Assembly: GCF_003086295.3 (NCBI RefSeq)
Contig: NC_092044.1
Location: 76,532,024 to 76,596,023 of the forward strand
Origin: Arachis hypogaea
Taxonomy: Eukaryota > Streptophyta > Magnoliopsida > Fabales > Fabaceae
Direction of reading: 5' to 3'
DNA: 64,000 nt
The translations under genes and the position numbers were made by a program. A model generated the notes under the pieces. It was not told the origin of the DNA. It ran no database searches and saw nothing but the letters and a program-made list of their open reading frames with translations. Shown here one piece after another: positions 34,295 to 44,896 of the stretch; the first letter of the stretch is position 1; each line of letters starts with the position of its first letter.

Positions 34295-34744
34295 TAAAGC
34301 TAACTTTAAGAGATTTCCAATGATATAAATAGTCCATGCTTGCTCTCTGTCTTCATGGCACTACACTCCATGACATTGGCATCCAGTGCCAAACTAACTC
34401 CAACATTGCAATTCTTCTCGGGAGACTTAGTGTTAAATGCTGCATTACCGACGTTTAGTGTCGAACCATGGGGATCTCATCATTCCTCTCTTCCACCTTG
34501 GCACTAAACGCCACATCACTGATGTTTAGCACCAGATCCAGGAACTCACACCATTCGCGTCTGGAAGAGTGGCGCTAAACGCCACCAACCCAGCGTTTAG
34601 CATTGGCAGCGCTGTAAGGAGTGGGGACCACGTCCCCATTGGAGTCAACACGAAAGATTTTGTTTGTTTTTAAATTTAAATAAATAAATAGAAAAGATAT
34701 GATTAGGTTTTGAATTTATGTTTTAAATCAATTAGGATTAGGAC

Positions 34745-34754
34745 TATAAATAGG
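34745..34754 (+). promoter_or_regulatory. TATA box in C 3' LTR
   Basis: TATAAATAGG, the counterpart of 5112-5121. Confidence 0.5.
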
Positions 34755-35450
34755 ATAGAGATTTGCCCTCGCAGGGAGGACTCTTCTCCTAATTTTCATT
34801 CCGCAATTTTACACTTTTCTCTGCTATGATTTTTTCTACATTATAAGCAACTAAACCTCCATTGTTAAGGTTAGGAGCTCTGTTTACTTTGATGGATTAA
34901 TGATTATTTTTTCTTCTACTCTTGATTAATGCATTGATTATTGTTTAAGAATTGGTTTCGTTCTTCAACCTATGAATTAGAGATTATTGGAAAATAATTA
35001 TAATCTAACTTGAATTCTTTTGAATCTTGAAAAAGCTATATAATTAGAATTACAACTTGAAACCTTTTTTCACAACTCCTTAATTATCTGGACTTAATAT
35101 GGTACATGATATATAATTGCATCATTTTTGGGTTCTTAGGGTTTGTGTGGCTTATGAATAAGAAATTAAACTTAACCCACTAATACAATTAATTGATCAA
35201 GGAATTAATGGTTGGTTGGATTAGACGAGATTGGATTGCCTAGGAATAGGAATTCAAGCACTTAGAGTTTGCCATAAACTTAATCATCGCATGATCAAAG
35301 TAGTTTGCATTGAATATTAATCCAGATATCTAAACATCTCTAAAGCCTTAACTCTATTCTCATATCGCAGTCTCAACTATTCACTGTTTGCTTTTCTTAT
35401 TTTTCTGTCTTTTATGCTATTTGCTATTCAAAACTCCTATTTCAACTTGT

Positions 35451-38394
35451 TGGTGCGCGGAATTACACTTTGCACAACTGAACCAGCAAGTGCACTGGGT
35501 CATCCAAGTAATACCTGAGTGAGTCAGGGTCGATCCCACGAGGATTGTGATTTAAAGCAAGCTATGGTTATCTTGTAGATCTTAGTCAGGCGGATAAAAA
35601 AGTTGTTTAGTTGTTTAAACCGCATAAAAAGAAAATAAATAAAATGTTACTCAATTGATGGTGAATGCAATGATATGAAGATGGTTAAGGCTTCGGAGAT
35701 GCTTTGTTCTTCTGGATAATTTCGATCTTACTATCTTTTTCAACTGTAAATGATTTCTTCTATGGCAGGCTATATGTGATCAATGCCTTTCTTGAGAGGT
35801 CGCCAATGCTCCTCCAGATCTGAACTCCAGGATTAGTGCGGATCCAGTCTGATTTAGGGTGAAGCTCCTGCAATCTATTCCCCTTAGTAATCCTACTCAA
35901 AATGCCACAAACAAGGTCGAATCTTCTGGATCAGAGAATGTTGCGCCTTTGGTTCTAGCCTTTACCATAAAGACCCTAATCTCCCCATATCTCGGCTGAA
36001 CTGATGTCTCGAGATGTCCCCAACGAAGTCATGGATTAGCTGACGTGGCAGAAATTATCGATTAAGAATTTATAATGAACTGACGTTGCGAGTATAGCTC
36101 TTAACCAATGAAGATTCCGCGTATCAATTTAGAAAGGGGTTTGTCACAATTTAAGAATAAAATACTAGGAGTATGAATCCCAGGTCGTCTCCCAACGAGT
36201 TGCTAAGAGAGTGCTAATTATTGATCAGGAGGTTTCTGAGAAATTTGAAGTTGGAGAATAGGATTAAAGCGAAGAAAATGAACGATACATTTAACTAATT
36301 ATGATAAAAAGCCTTGACTGGGAGAAGATTATTCAGAAGTTCTATCCTTGTTGAATTTTCCCAGGATTAATTAATAATGGGTTGTTGTTTTTACTTAGTT
36401 AACCTTTACCGAATAAAGGAAAGTCAAGTAATTGAGCCAACTTCTATTCACAAGTCCTAATCCTCTCCCATGGAAAGGATTAGCGTTAGTAACTAGAGAA
36501 CTAGCCAACAACTTCCAATTACCAATTAATTATTGAGTATTCCAATTCAAGGGTCTCCTATTAATCAACTTCCAAGTTAAGTTGGGAGTCTACTCCATTG
36601 AAATGAATACAAAGTTCACAGGCATATGAAGGGAATAAAAAGAAGACATGATAAGCTAAATAAAATTATAATTGAAAATTAATTAAAGGTAAAAATAGTA
36701 CTTTGCATTAATAAATCCCAAACATAAACATATGTATCTGAACAGGGTTAATGAGCAATAAAAGAGTAAGGAATAAGGAAACAAACTAGAATAATGGAAA
36801 CTTCAACGGAGGTAGTAACTCTTCTCAATATCCAAAGCAAAAGCATCAAAAGCATCAAAACTAAAAATCTATGAATGTGAGGAAACCTAGAGGAAGTAGT
36901 AATTTCTCTCTAAGATTCTAATCTAAAACTAAAACTATGCGAATGAGAATGTGTGTTGAGTCTCTGTTTGTCCCCTGGCTCTAGTCTGTGTTTCTGGGCC
37001 GTCCAAACTTAGCCCAAAATCGCCCCCAGCATTTTCTGTGATTTCTGCAGGTAGCGCATGTCACGTGTATGCGTCAGTCACGTGTACACGTCGCAGGTCA
37101 TCCTCGCGTGTCACGCGTACGCGTCAGGCACGCACACGCATCGCCGTGCGAACTTCAATTCACGCGCACGTGTTAGGTACGCGTACGCGTTGCTCCTCGC
37201 TGGCTATCTCCTTTAATTCTTGTGCTCCTTCCATTTATGCAAGCTTCCTCTCCATCCTCTAAGCCATTTCTACCCTATAAAGCCTGAAAACACTTAACGC
37301 ACAGATCACGGCATCGAATGGTATAAAGAGAAATTAAAACACACAATTTAAGGGCTTAGGAAACAAGTTTTCAATTGTAAAACAAAACTAGGAAGGATTG
37401 TAAAACTATGCAAATTGTATGAATAAGTGTGCAGAGATTTGATAAAAACCACTCAATTGAGCATAAGATAAACAATAAAATAGTTCTTTATCATTAGCCG
37501 TCTAAGAGATGTATAATCAAGCTAGTGGTTCATCATTGTCTGATGAAAGACTCACTCTGAACCCATGTAGAATGAGATAACCTTATGCCAGTTCAACACA
37601 TTCATAAGGATGAAGAACGAAGATACATCTTAGAATAGAGAATCAAACATGGATTGAAGATAAAACAGTAATACTTTATTAATCCATAAAAGTCAGCAGA
37701 GCTCCTCCCCTCAACCTAGGAGGTTTAGAAACTCATACTGATAGAAAATACAATGTGGAATTCAAAAATATGCTAAGAGTGTTTTCCGATCAAATGTTCC
37801 CCTATAAAGTATAAAAGTTCTCAAATAAATACTAGACTAATGACTAAGGATTACATAAGAAGGGTAAAATAGTCTTTTAGTGCGAAAATCCACTTTCAGG
37901 GCCCACTTGGTGAGTGTTTGGGCTGAGCTTGATTGAGATCCATGTGGTAGGAGGCCCTAAGGGCGTTGAACACTGGCTAAGATCCCCTTTTTAGGCGTTG
38001 GACGCTGGTCTCCTCCTTGTGGGCGTTGGACACCAGAATAGGGTAGGAGGCTGGCGTTGGACACCAATTTTGGGCCTTTAATTCTGAAGTAAAGTTTAAA
38101 CTATTATACATTGATGAAAATCCATGGATGTTAGCTTTCCATAGCCATTGAGAACGCTCCATTTGGACTTCTGTAGCTCCAGAAAGCTCTCTCGAATGCA
38201 TGGAGGTCAGATCCTGACAGCATCTACAGTGCTTTCTCTGCCTCTGAATTAGACCTTTGCTCCAGCTCCTCAATTTCAGCCAGAAAATACCTGAAATTGC
38301 ATAAAAATCTATGAAACCTTAATAAAATTTAAATAAAACATACTGAAAACTATATGAAAATGATGGCAAAAGCATATAAAATATCCTCTCATCA
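35451..38394 (-). repeat. Solo LTR S3, diverged B-like family, minus strand, holding S4
   Basis: It runs from TGGTGCGCGG to CTCTCATCA with perfect target duplication CTTGT (35446-35450 and 38395-38399). Without S4 it is 1486 bp. It carries altered palindromes (GGCGTTGGACACCAG) where B-type LTRs have GGCGTTTAACGCC. Confidence 0.93.
36041..37493 (-). repeat. Solo LTR S4 (1453 bp), E-like family, minus strand
   Basis: It runs from TGACGTGGCAG to TTCTTTATCA, flanked by perfect TTAGC (36036-36040 and 37494-37498). It contains an ACGCGT palindrome cluster at 37052-37195. Third level of nesting: S4 in S3 in C. Confidence 0.93.
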
Positions 38395-38540
38395 CTTGTC
38401 TAACTCGAATAATTAATCAACCATTGTTTGCTTAGTCTGTTAATCCTTGTGGGATCAACATTCACTCGCCTCAGTTTTTTATTTGGTACGATCCGGTGCA
38501 CTTGCCGATAAGTTGTGGTTAGAAAATCCGCACCATATGT

Positions 38541-38740
38541 CCACCAAAGGCAGATGCAAGAGTACCACCTAACGCAAATGGACCTCCCTGATAACTAGTT
38601 GGCACTTCAATTTAGATCCACTACACCTACCTCAAATTATTGCCTATAATCACCACCTGGGCTGACAAATTAGACAATTTCTGCAAAAAATCACTGTCTG
38701 CACCAAAGATAGGGTTGATGCCAAAAATATGGTTGATGCC
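38541..38740 (-). pseudogene. Decayed glycine-rich coding remnant, left part
   Basis: On the minus strand one frame gives GGPFALGGTLASAFGGH near 38536-38600. Another stretch reads GINHIFGINPIFGADSDFL. Stops interrupt it. It probably belongs with 40188-40705 as host sequence into which C and S5 inserted. Function unknown. Confidence 0.35.
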
Positions 38741-40187
38741 TGACGATCGGATTTCTATCGGCAAAGAATTTCAAAAATATAATCGCGTTGTAAGTATAGT
38801 TTCTAAACCAACAGAAAATCCTTTCGTACAAAAGTTTGGTTGTCACAAGTAACAAACCCAATAAAATTTATAAACCGAAGTATTCAAACCTCGGGTCGTC
38901 TTCTCAAGGAATTGCAGGGAGGTGTATTTTATTATTGGTTATGGAAAACAGTATTTTTGGGTTTTTGAAAGGTTTTGAACAAGAGAAATAAATTGTAGGG
39001 AATTAAATCAATAGCAAAGAAAAACTCTTGGCAAAGTATGAAAACTGGATGTCCTATCCTAGTTATCCTTATCAATGGTGATGAGAGTTATATTTTTGCT
39101 CCCACTAAGTCAACCTCTAACTATGAAGGTAAGTCAAGTGGATAAATCAATTTGACACCTAAAGTCCTAGTCAACTCCTGAGGAAAGACTAGAGTTATAG
39201 GAATCTAAATCAATCAGCAAAGATATCAATTATCAATCACGATGAGTTTGACAACTCAAGAGTTACCAATTAATCAACCAAAGCCAAGAATGTAGAAAGC
39301 TAAATTAAAATCATATATCTGAAATTACCTCAAATTGCATTAGTTCAGAAAATCCTAACATGAAAAGTTCAAAAGCCAATTTGGCAACATAAATCAAATA
39401 AAAGCATTAGAGTATCTAAGAATGGAAGAGAAACACAAATTAAAGTAACATTGAACCTGTAATTGAAGAAATCATAGCCTAATCCTAATAGAAATCCTAA
39501 ATCCTAAGAGAGAGGAGAGAGCCTCTCTCTCTCTAAAACTACATCTAAATTATGAAAATTGAATTATAAATGTTGTACGAAGTATTCAATTATGAATGGA
39601 TGCATTCCCCCACTTTATAGCCTCTAATATGTGCTTTCTGGGTTGAGAACTGGGTCAAAACAGCCCAGAATTCGCTGGTTTATGAAATCAAACACACTGA
39701 TTTTCGTCACTGCGACACGTCCACGTAGATCACGTGTTCGCGTCGCTTAGCTGTATGGATACTATGGCAAATTATATATCAAATCGAAGCCCCGAATGTT
39801 AGCTTTCCAATGCAACTAGAACCGCATCATTTAGACCTCTGTAGCTAAAGTTATGACCATTTGAATGCAAAGAGGTCTGGCTGATAGCTTTAGCAGTTTC
39901 TTCAGTTTCTTGTATTCCTTCCACTTTTGCATGCTTCCTTTCTATCCTCTGAGCCATTCCTGCCCTGTAATCTCTGAAAACACTTAAAACACATATCAAG
40001 GCATCGAATGGTAATAAGAGATGATTAAAAAACACAAATTAAAGACTATAGGAAGCAAGTTTTCAATCATTGAACAAATTCTGGGAAGGAATTGTAAAAC
40101 CATACAAATAGTATAAATAAGTGTGCAAAGGCTTGATAAAAATCACTCAATTGAGAATAAGATAAACCATAAAATAGTGATTTATCA
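38741..40187 (-). repeat. Solo LTR S5 (about 1447 bp), E-like family, minus strand
   Basis: It runs from TGACGATCGG to GTGATTTATCA and is homologous to the E LTRs, including the GA/CT hairpin (39505-39535) and the shared LTR block (39780-39890). Flanks ATGCC and ATACG agree at only three of five bases, so the left edge or the duplication is uncertain. Confidence 0.75.
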
Positions 40188-40705
40188 ATACGTCAACCTG
40201 GGAACCTCCATCCCCACCCTTAGCATTTCCACCAAATGCAGAACCCTTAACCCGGCCATCCCCACCCTTGGCCCTACCACCAAATGCATAATCGTCAGCT
40301 CCTCGTCCTCTAAAACCTCCAGAACCACCCCCTCCTCCCCATCCAATGCCACCCCCACCCCCTCCCTAACCAGAGCCACTTGCACCTCCTCCCTAACTAG
40401 AGCCAACTACACTACCTCCCCAACCGGAGCTACCACCACTCCAACCTCAACTAGACCCACCTCCACCATGTCCCCAACCTCCTCGATGACCTTGACTTCC
40501 AGCACCTCCATCCCTACCCCCAGTCCCACCCCTATTACCTCCATTATAATTATCAATGTCTTGTTCCTCATCCAACACTAATACATTATCGAATCTTGCT
40601 ACCATAGGCTGGCTATATCAGGAGTCGACGCTCTCACAAATCACCCTACGTCTGTTGTCTAGCACCTTTGGTCCCTGTTGTCTTACCGGTGCAGCAATAT
40701 GACCC
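40188..40705 (-). pseudogene. Decayed glycine-rich coding remnant, right part
   Basis: Read on the minus strand from about 40600: VLDEEQDIDNYNGGNRGG, then a long Gly/Ser-rich run with stops, then GADDYAFGGRAKGGDGR and SAFGGNAKGGDGGSQVDV. It looks like the end of a protein with a glycine-rich tail, possibly a DNA transposase or an ordinary glycine-rich protein. I do not recognise it. Intact frames are no longer present. Confidence 0.4.
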
Positions 40706-41910
40706 TGATAAACCCCAATTTTGTGGTTTATCTTGTGCTTAATTTGGGAGATTTTATCACCTTTTCCCACATTTATTCAATGAAATAGCATGGTTTTGCA
40801 ATTCTCCCTTGATTTGTGCTTAAATGTGAAAACATGCTTTTCAGGCCTTAAAATAGCTAAATTCAATTCACTTTAATTCCATTCGATGCCTTGATGTATT
40901 TTTTGAGTGATTTCAAATTCATAGGACAAGTATTGGATGGAAGAAGTGAGGAAAAAAGCATGCAAGTGGGAGAACTCATGAAGAAATGAAGGAACCGTAA
41001 AGCTGTCAAGCCTGATCTCTTCGCACTCAAACGACTATAACTTGAGCTACAGAGGTCCAAATGAGGCGGTTCCAGTTGCGTTGGAAATCTAACTTCCGGG
41101 GCTTAGAAATGATATAAAATTTGCCATAGTTGCTTCGTGTCTAAGGGATACGCATGCGCAATATACGCGTGCGCGCCGATTGAGCACGTGGTTCACTAAA
41201 GTGAAATCGTGGCCAGCGAATTCTAGAGCATTTTGGGCCCAGCCCAACTCATTTCCAATGCTATTTCATGCAGATTTCAAGGTTGGACAAAGGGGGAGCA
41301 ATTGTTTGTAGCATTAGCATCATGTAGGTTAGTTTCTAGAGAGAGAAGCTCCCTCTTCTCTCTAGAATTAGGTTAGGTTTAGGTTAATTCTTCTAGATTT
41401 AGATCCAATTTCATGTTTCCATCTCATTTCTTTTATGATTTCTTACTTCTACCCTTTCATTCTCATGATTTGTAATGTTAATTTCTCTTTTATGTTCATG
41501 GATGCTCTTGCTGGATTTGATTTATTTTCAATGCAATTTAATGTTTGATGTTTCTTTTAATTGTTGATTTGAGTTGTGAATTTACTTTTCTTGCAATTTG
41601 TAGTTGGTAGATTTTATCATTTCTTGCAATTTACCATGCTTTCCATGTATGCCTTCCAAGTGTTTGACAAAATGCTTGGAAGGTTGTTAGAGTAGATTTT
41701 GAGTATTCTTGGTTTGGAAAGAGTAATTAGGCAATCTTGTGTCATGAATACCCAACTCATGTTGGTGATCTAGAGTTGTTAGCTAATATTGTTTCCATTG
41801 ATGCTAATCTTTTGCTAATTTAATTAATAAATTGATTAGAACTTTTGGATTGAGATTAGCTAGTCTTATTAGACTTTTTCTCGTGGAAGATAATATGATA
41901 CCTTCTTCCA
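40706..41910 (+). repeat. Element G LTR, left part
   Basis: It starts TGATAAACCCCAATTTTGTG and contains the shared LTR block (about 41010-41110) and a hairpin 41335-41366. The last 245 bp (41664-41910) are present again at 50805-51055, so this is not a simple split of one LTR by one insertion. Confidence 0.75.
41335..41366 (+). other. GA/CT hairpin in G LTR
   Basis: An arm TCTAGAGAGAGAAG faces CTTCTCTCTAGA, the counterpart of the hairpins in the E and F LTRs. Confidence 0.55.
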
Positions 41911-41938
41911 AGGCAATCTTGAGTCATGAAAACCCAAC
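41911..41938 (+). other. Patch at a scrambled G/F junction
   Basis: A copy of about 28 bp identical to 50883-50910 of the right G piece (AGGCAATCTTGAGTCATGAA at its start), but not to the local version at about 41729-41756. It overlaps F internal sequence at CAACT. Likely a repair or template-switch scar. Confidence 0.6.
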
Positions 41939-41941
41939 TTA

Positions 41942-42042
41942 CTCGAAGGCTTTCTGCGCCTTGTTTGGAACCCCAGAGGCTACAGGAACTCCAAACATTG
42001 GTGGAGATTTCTGGATGAGTTCAAACACAAGCCGCCATAACA
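41942..42042 (+). pseudogene. Orphan retroelement protein, C-terminal scrap (F first copy)
   Basis: Only the tail remains, in about 100 bp matching 48284-48383: a Trp-rich stretch and the last motif KHWWRFLDEFKHKPP. Frame interruptions make it non-functional. Confidence 0.6.
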
Positions 42043-42089
42043 GGAAGCTCCTCAATTGTCCAACTTAAGGATTTTAACTAAAAGTGCTA

Positions 42090-42107
42090 GGTGGGAGACA
42101 ACCCACC
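42090..42107 (+). other. Post-stop hairpin, F first copy
   Basis: GGTGGG/CCCACC with loop AGACAA. Confidence 0.7.
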
Positions 42108-42241
42108 ATGGTATGATCGTTCCTTTTTCATTTTTTATTTAGTTTTATTTGTTTTCATGTTTTATTTTATTTTTCACTGAACCTGGAATTACTCATAACA
42201 ATCATATCATTTTGCATTCTGCATACTGCATATTAAAAAAA

Positions 42242-42780
42242 ACGCACACGATGCGGCAGCATCGCTGACGCGTTCGCGTCACCAGTGCGTTATGAAGAAA
42301 AGAAAGTTGAACAGAGAGTCATGCAAAAGCGTGGCTGGAGGCGTGCCCTTGGCACAGTTTACCCACGCGACCACGTCACTGACGCATCCGCGTCATATGG
42401 AAAATAAGCTTCCCACGCGTCCACGTCACCCACGCGGCCGCGTGACCTGAAAATCAACGTGAAAAGGGTGCAGAACTGAAAGTTGTGCTGGAGTGATGCT
42501 GGACTCGCGCTAGACGCGCCGTCCCTATCACGCGAACGCGTGCCCCACACGTCCGCGTCATATCCTTCTAATGGCCACTCACGCAATCGCATGACTCACG
42601 CGATCGCGTCACCCAAAATTTGGCAAAATAAGATTTTGAACAGAGAGTTGTGCGAGCGCGAGGCTGCCCACGCGCCAATAGCATAAAACATGTCACGCGA
42701 CCACGTGACCGACGCAACCGCGTCGATTAACTTCAAACGCAAGTCACGCGACCGCGTGCCCCACGCGTCTGCGTCACTTG
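42242..42780 (+). repeat. CpG-rich palindrome cluster, F first copy
   Basis: Many ACGCG/CGCGT units between the orphan-gene end and the mid-element hairpin. The counterpart is 21709-22235 of E. Confidence 0.78.
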
Positions 42781-43442
42781 CACCGCACAGCTTATCCTAA
42801 TTTGCCAAATATCTTATCTTTTCTTCCCCAATCCTAATTTTTCCCTCCCTCCTTTCTTACTCACTTCTTTCCCTTCTCATTCTTCTTATCTTTCATTTTA
42901 TTTGTTTGCATATTTCATTCATTGTATTTTAATTTAGTGCATATTTTTCTTTTCTTTTCTAAATTTATTATTTTTTCCGTTGGTGTTGATTTCCTTATTT
43001 AACTGTTGCATCTTTTCCGGTATAATTTTTAGTGACTTGTTTTACAATGTTGGGTGATGCTATTTTTTTGTCAATTTCAATATTTTAGGATACTTGTATT
43101 CCTTTTGCATAGACATGAACTTACATTGTCTTTCATTACCCACTCTCTTCCTCATTGTTGTACATTTTGTACCACTGGCATGCCATGGCTTCTATTGTTT
43201 TCTCACGTACATGTTGAAGCTTCCATGTAAATGAGACCCTTATCATTTGGCATTAACCCATCCATACTTCATTTATTTTCTTATCTTTATTTCTGGGTTA
43301 CTTTTCTTCCTTTTTTCTTTCAGGATGGCCACCCGGAAGGGAACCAAAAGACGTTTACATGGGGAGACAAGACAAGTCCATCTGCACAATCTTTGGAGAG
43401 AAGTATCAGTTGGAACAACCCGTCCACCTGCACATCTTAGCA
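42781..43442 (+). other. Spacer of F, with a short basic frame
   Basis: T-rich non-coding DNA. A 47-codon frame starts MATRKGTKRRLHGETRQV at 43325 and ends within the mid-element hairpin region. In E the matching start is followed by an early stop, so coding is doubtful. Confidence 0.4.
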
Positions 43443-43460
43443 TGCACCGAGGACGGTGCA
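43443..43460 (+). other. Mid-element hairpin of F
   Basis: TGCACCG/CGGTGCA around loop AGGA, 5 nt before TAAGTATGGGGAGG (43466-43479). The stem shares almost nothing with the terminal hairpin except the closing G-C pair and loop. Confidence 0.8.
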
Positions 43461-43465
43461 ATCTT

Positions 43466-43479
43466 TAAGTATGGGGAGG
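43466..43479 (+). other. Mid-element polypurine-tract copy in F
   Basis: TAAGTATGGGGAGG, one base from the terminal tract at 44882-44895. Candidate central polypurine tract. Confidence 0.6.
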
Positions 43480-44857
43480 TCGATACCGATCTCCATGTGT
43501 TAGCTATTTTCTTCTTTTCAACACCATTGTTTTATTTTCTTTGTTTTTTCATTATTGCATTTGCATATTTAATTGCATGTTTGTTTGATTTTATGCATTT
43601 AGTTACTACTTGGTTGAAGTAATATTTTCTTTTCAAGAAACTTTTATAGTATTTCACTAATTTAAATTAAAAATAATTATGTGTTAAATTTGTTTGAAGT
43701 TGTATATGGAACATGGTTTTTGATCCAAAGAACACACAACCTGTGAGATTTTGAGCTTATTTACATGGTTACATTATTTAACCATAATATTTATTCTCAT
43801 CTAGAATTGCAATCTTTGCTTTGTTCCATTCTATATGTCCAATATTTAGTGTATTTACATGCTTGCATATGATTGAGGCCATACTTGATTATTAACTCAC
43901 TTATCCCAAATAAGCCTACCTTTTTACATCACCTTTGTTAGCCCCTTGAGCTTTTAAATCCCCTCTTGTTTTATAACCACATTACTAGCCTTAAGCAGAA
44001 AAATAAAATAAAAATCCCAAGTTGAATCCTTGGTTAGCATAAGATAGAAATTGTGTACTTGTTTAAGTGTGGGGAAACTTTATGGGAACACGGATGATAG
44101 AAGTAAGATAGAAAGTTAAAAAGAATAAAGATATTTCAAAATAAAAATTTTTAGGAAGCATGCTCATGTGAAATCAAAGTAATTAAATTACCATGTGCAT
44201 ATTAAAAAAAATTCAGTATTTAAATAAAGGGGATACACAAGAATTCCCCAAATGCAAAATAAAGCAATGCACATGGGACAAAATTCAAAAATAAGTTTGA
44301 TACATGAGCACGTAATACAAAAGTGGGAAAAATTTGGGTAGCTAGGTAAAGAATTTTAAATTTTATAAAGTATGTATATGTTAGGTGACATCTTAGACTA
44401 ATCAAGGATTCACTCTGTTAGCTCACTTAGCCTTATATGTACATCCTTACCTTTACCTCAGCCCCATTACAACCCTGAAAAGACCTCATGATGTTTATAT
44501 GTATACATTAAATATTTGTTGATTGGTTAGATGAAGAACAAAGTTTAGAAAGCATGACTAGGGAAGAGTAGAGTGATTGACCCTAGACACTTGAGAGATT
44601 AGAGTGATATATACTACCAGTGAGGGTTCAATGCTTGATTCTATATTCCATGCTTTTATGAGCTATCTTCTTACAAGTTTACTTATTTTCACTGTATGAT
44701 TTGAGTTAGTGAAATCCAGTTCATATTTATTCTTGAAGGATTTATTTACTTTTTTACCAAGTAGGTAGAAACATTTTGCATGTAGTTGCATTCACATTCA
44801 TAGGTTACATTGCATGAGTCTTGCCTTTCCCTACTCATTTATTTGGTCTCCTTGAGT
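43480..44857 (+). other. 3' spacer of F first copy
   Basis: AT-rich non-coding DNA, homologous to 19485-20872 of E. No frame of interest. Confidence 0.6.
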
Positions 44858-44877
44858 TTAGCATGAGGACATGCTAA
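44858..44877 (+). other. Pre-LTR hairpin of F
   Basis: Perfect TTAGCATG/CATGCTAA with loop AGGA, 4 nt before the polypurine tract at 44882-44895. Confidence 0.82.
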
Positions 44878-44881
44878 TGTT

Positions 44882-44895
44882 TAAGTGTGGGGAGG
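44882..44895 (+). other. Polypurine tract of F first copy
   Basis: TAAGTGTGGGGAGG, one base from LTR start 44897. Confidence 0.78.
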
Positions 44896-44896
44896 T

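Larger units (their letters stand above)
3011..38535 (+). mobile_element. Element C: old Athila-type retrotransposon, scaffold of a nest
   Basis: Pieces of one element are spread over 35 kb. They are 5' LTR pieces (3011-3201, 4663-5273, 29038-29692), an internal region (29693-32204) and a 3' LTR (32205-38535). Insertions fill the gaps. Joins are clean: sequence on either side of S1, S2, S3 and D resumes exactly as in the other LTR copy of C. The 5' LTR start is missing or replaced. The internal region has a decayed Tyr/Gln/Pro-rich reading frame and no gag or pol. The primer binding site and the 5' LTR end have mutated, fitting the oldest insertion of this nest. The right flank is TATGT. Confidence 0.85.
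32205..38535 (+). repeat. 3' LTR of element C, interrupted
   Basis: LTR pieces at 32205-32671, 34300-35450 and 38400-38535, ending AATCCGCACCA. It is broken by a plastid fragment, S2 and S3. TATA box at 34745-34754. Confidence 0.88.
41935..44896 (+). mobile_element. Element F, first copy: 3' internal part only
   Basis: It starts inside the last 40 codons of the orphan gene (from about GGCTTTCTGCGCC) and runs to the LTR at 44897. It has the orphan-gene tail, post-stop hairpin, CpG palindromes, mid-element and terminal hairpins and polypurine tracts. The 5' LTR and most of the gene are missing. Confidence 0.8.

Noticed and set aside
40123..40581. Thr/Ser/Pro-rich plus-strand frame of 152 codons
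   Set aside because: It is the antisense shadow of the glycine-rich minus-strand remnant.
43325..43468. Small basic protein MATRKGTKRRLHG in F
   Set aside because: The E counterpart has an early stop and the frame runs into the conserved hairpin, so coding is not supported.
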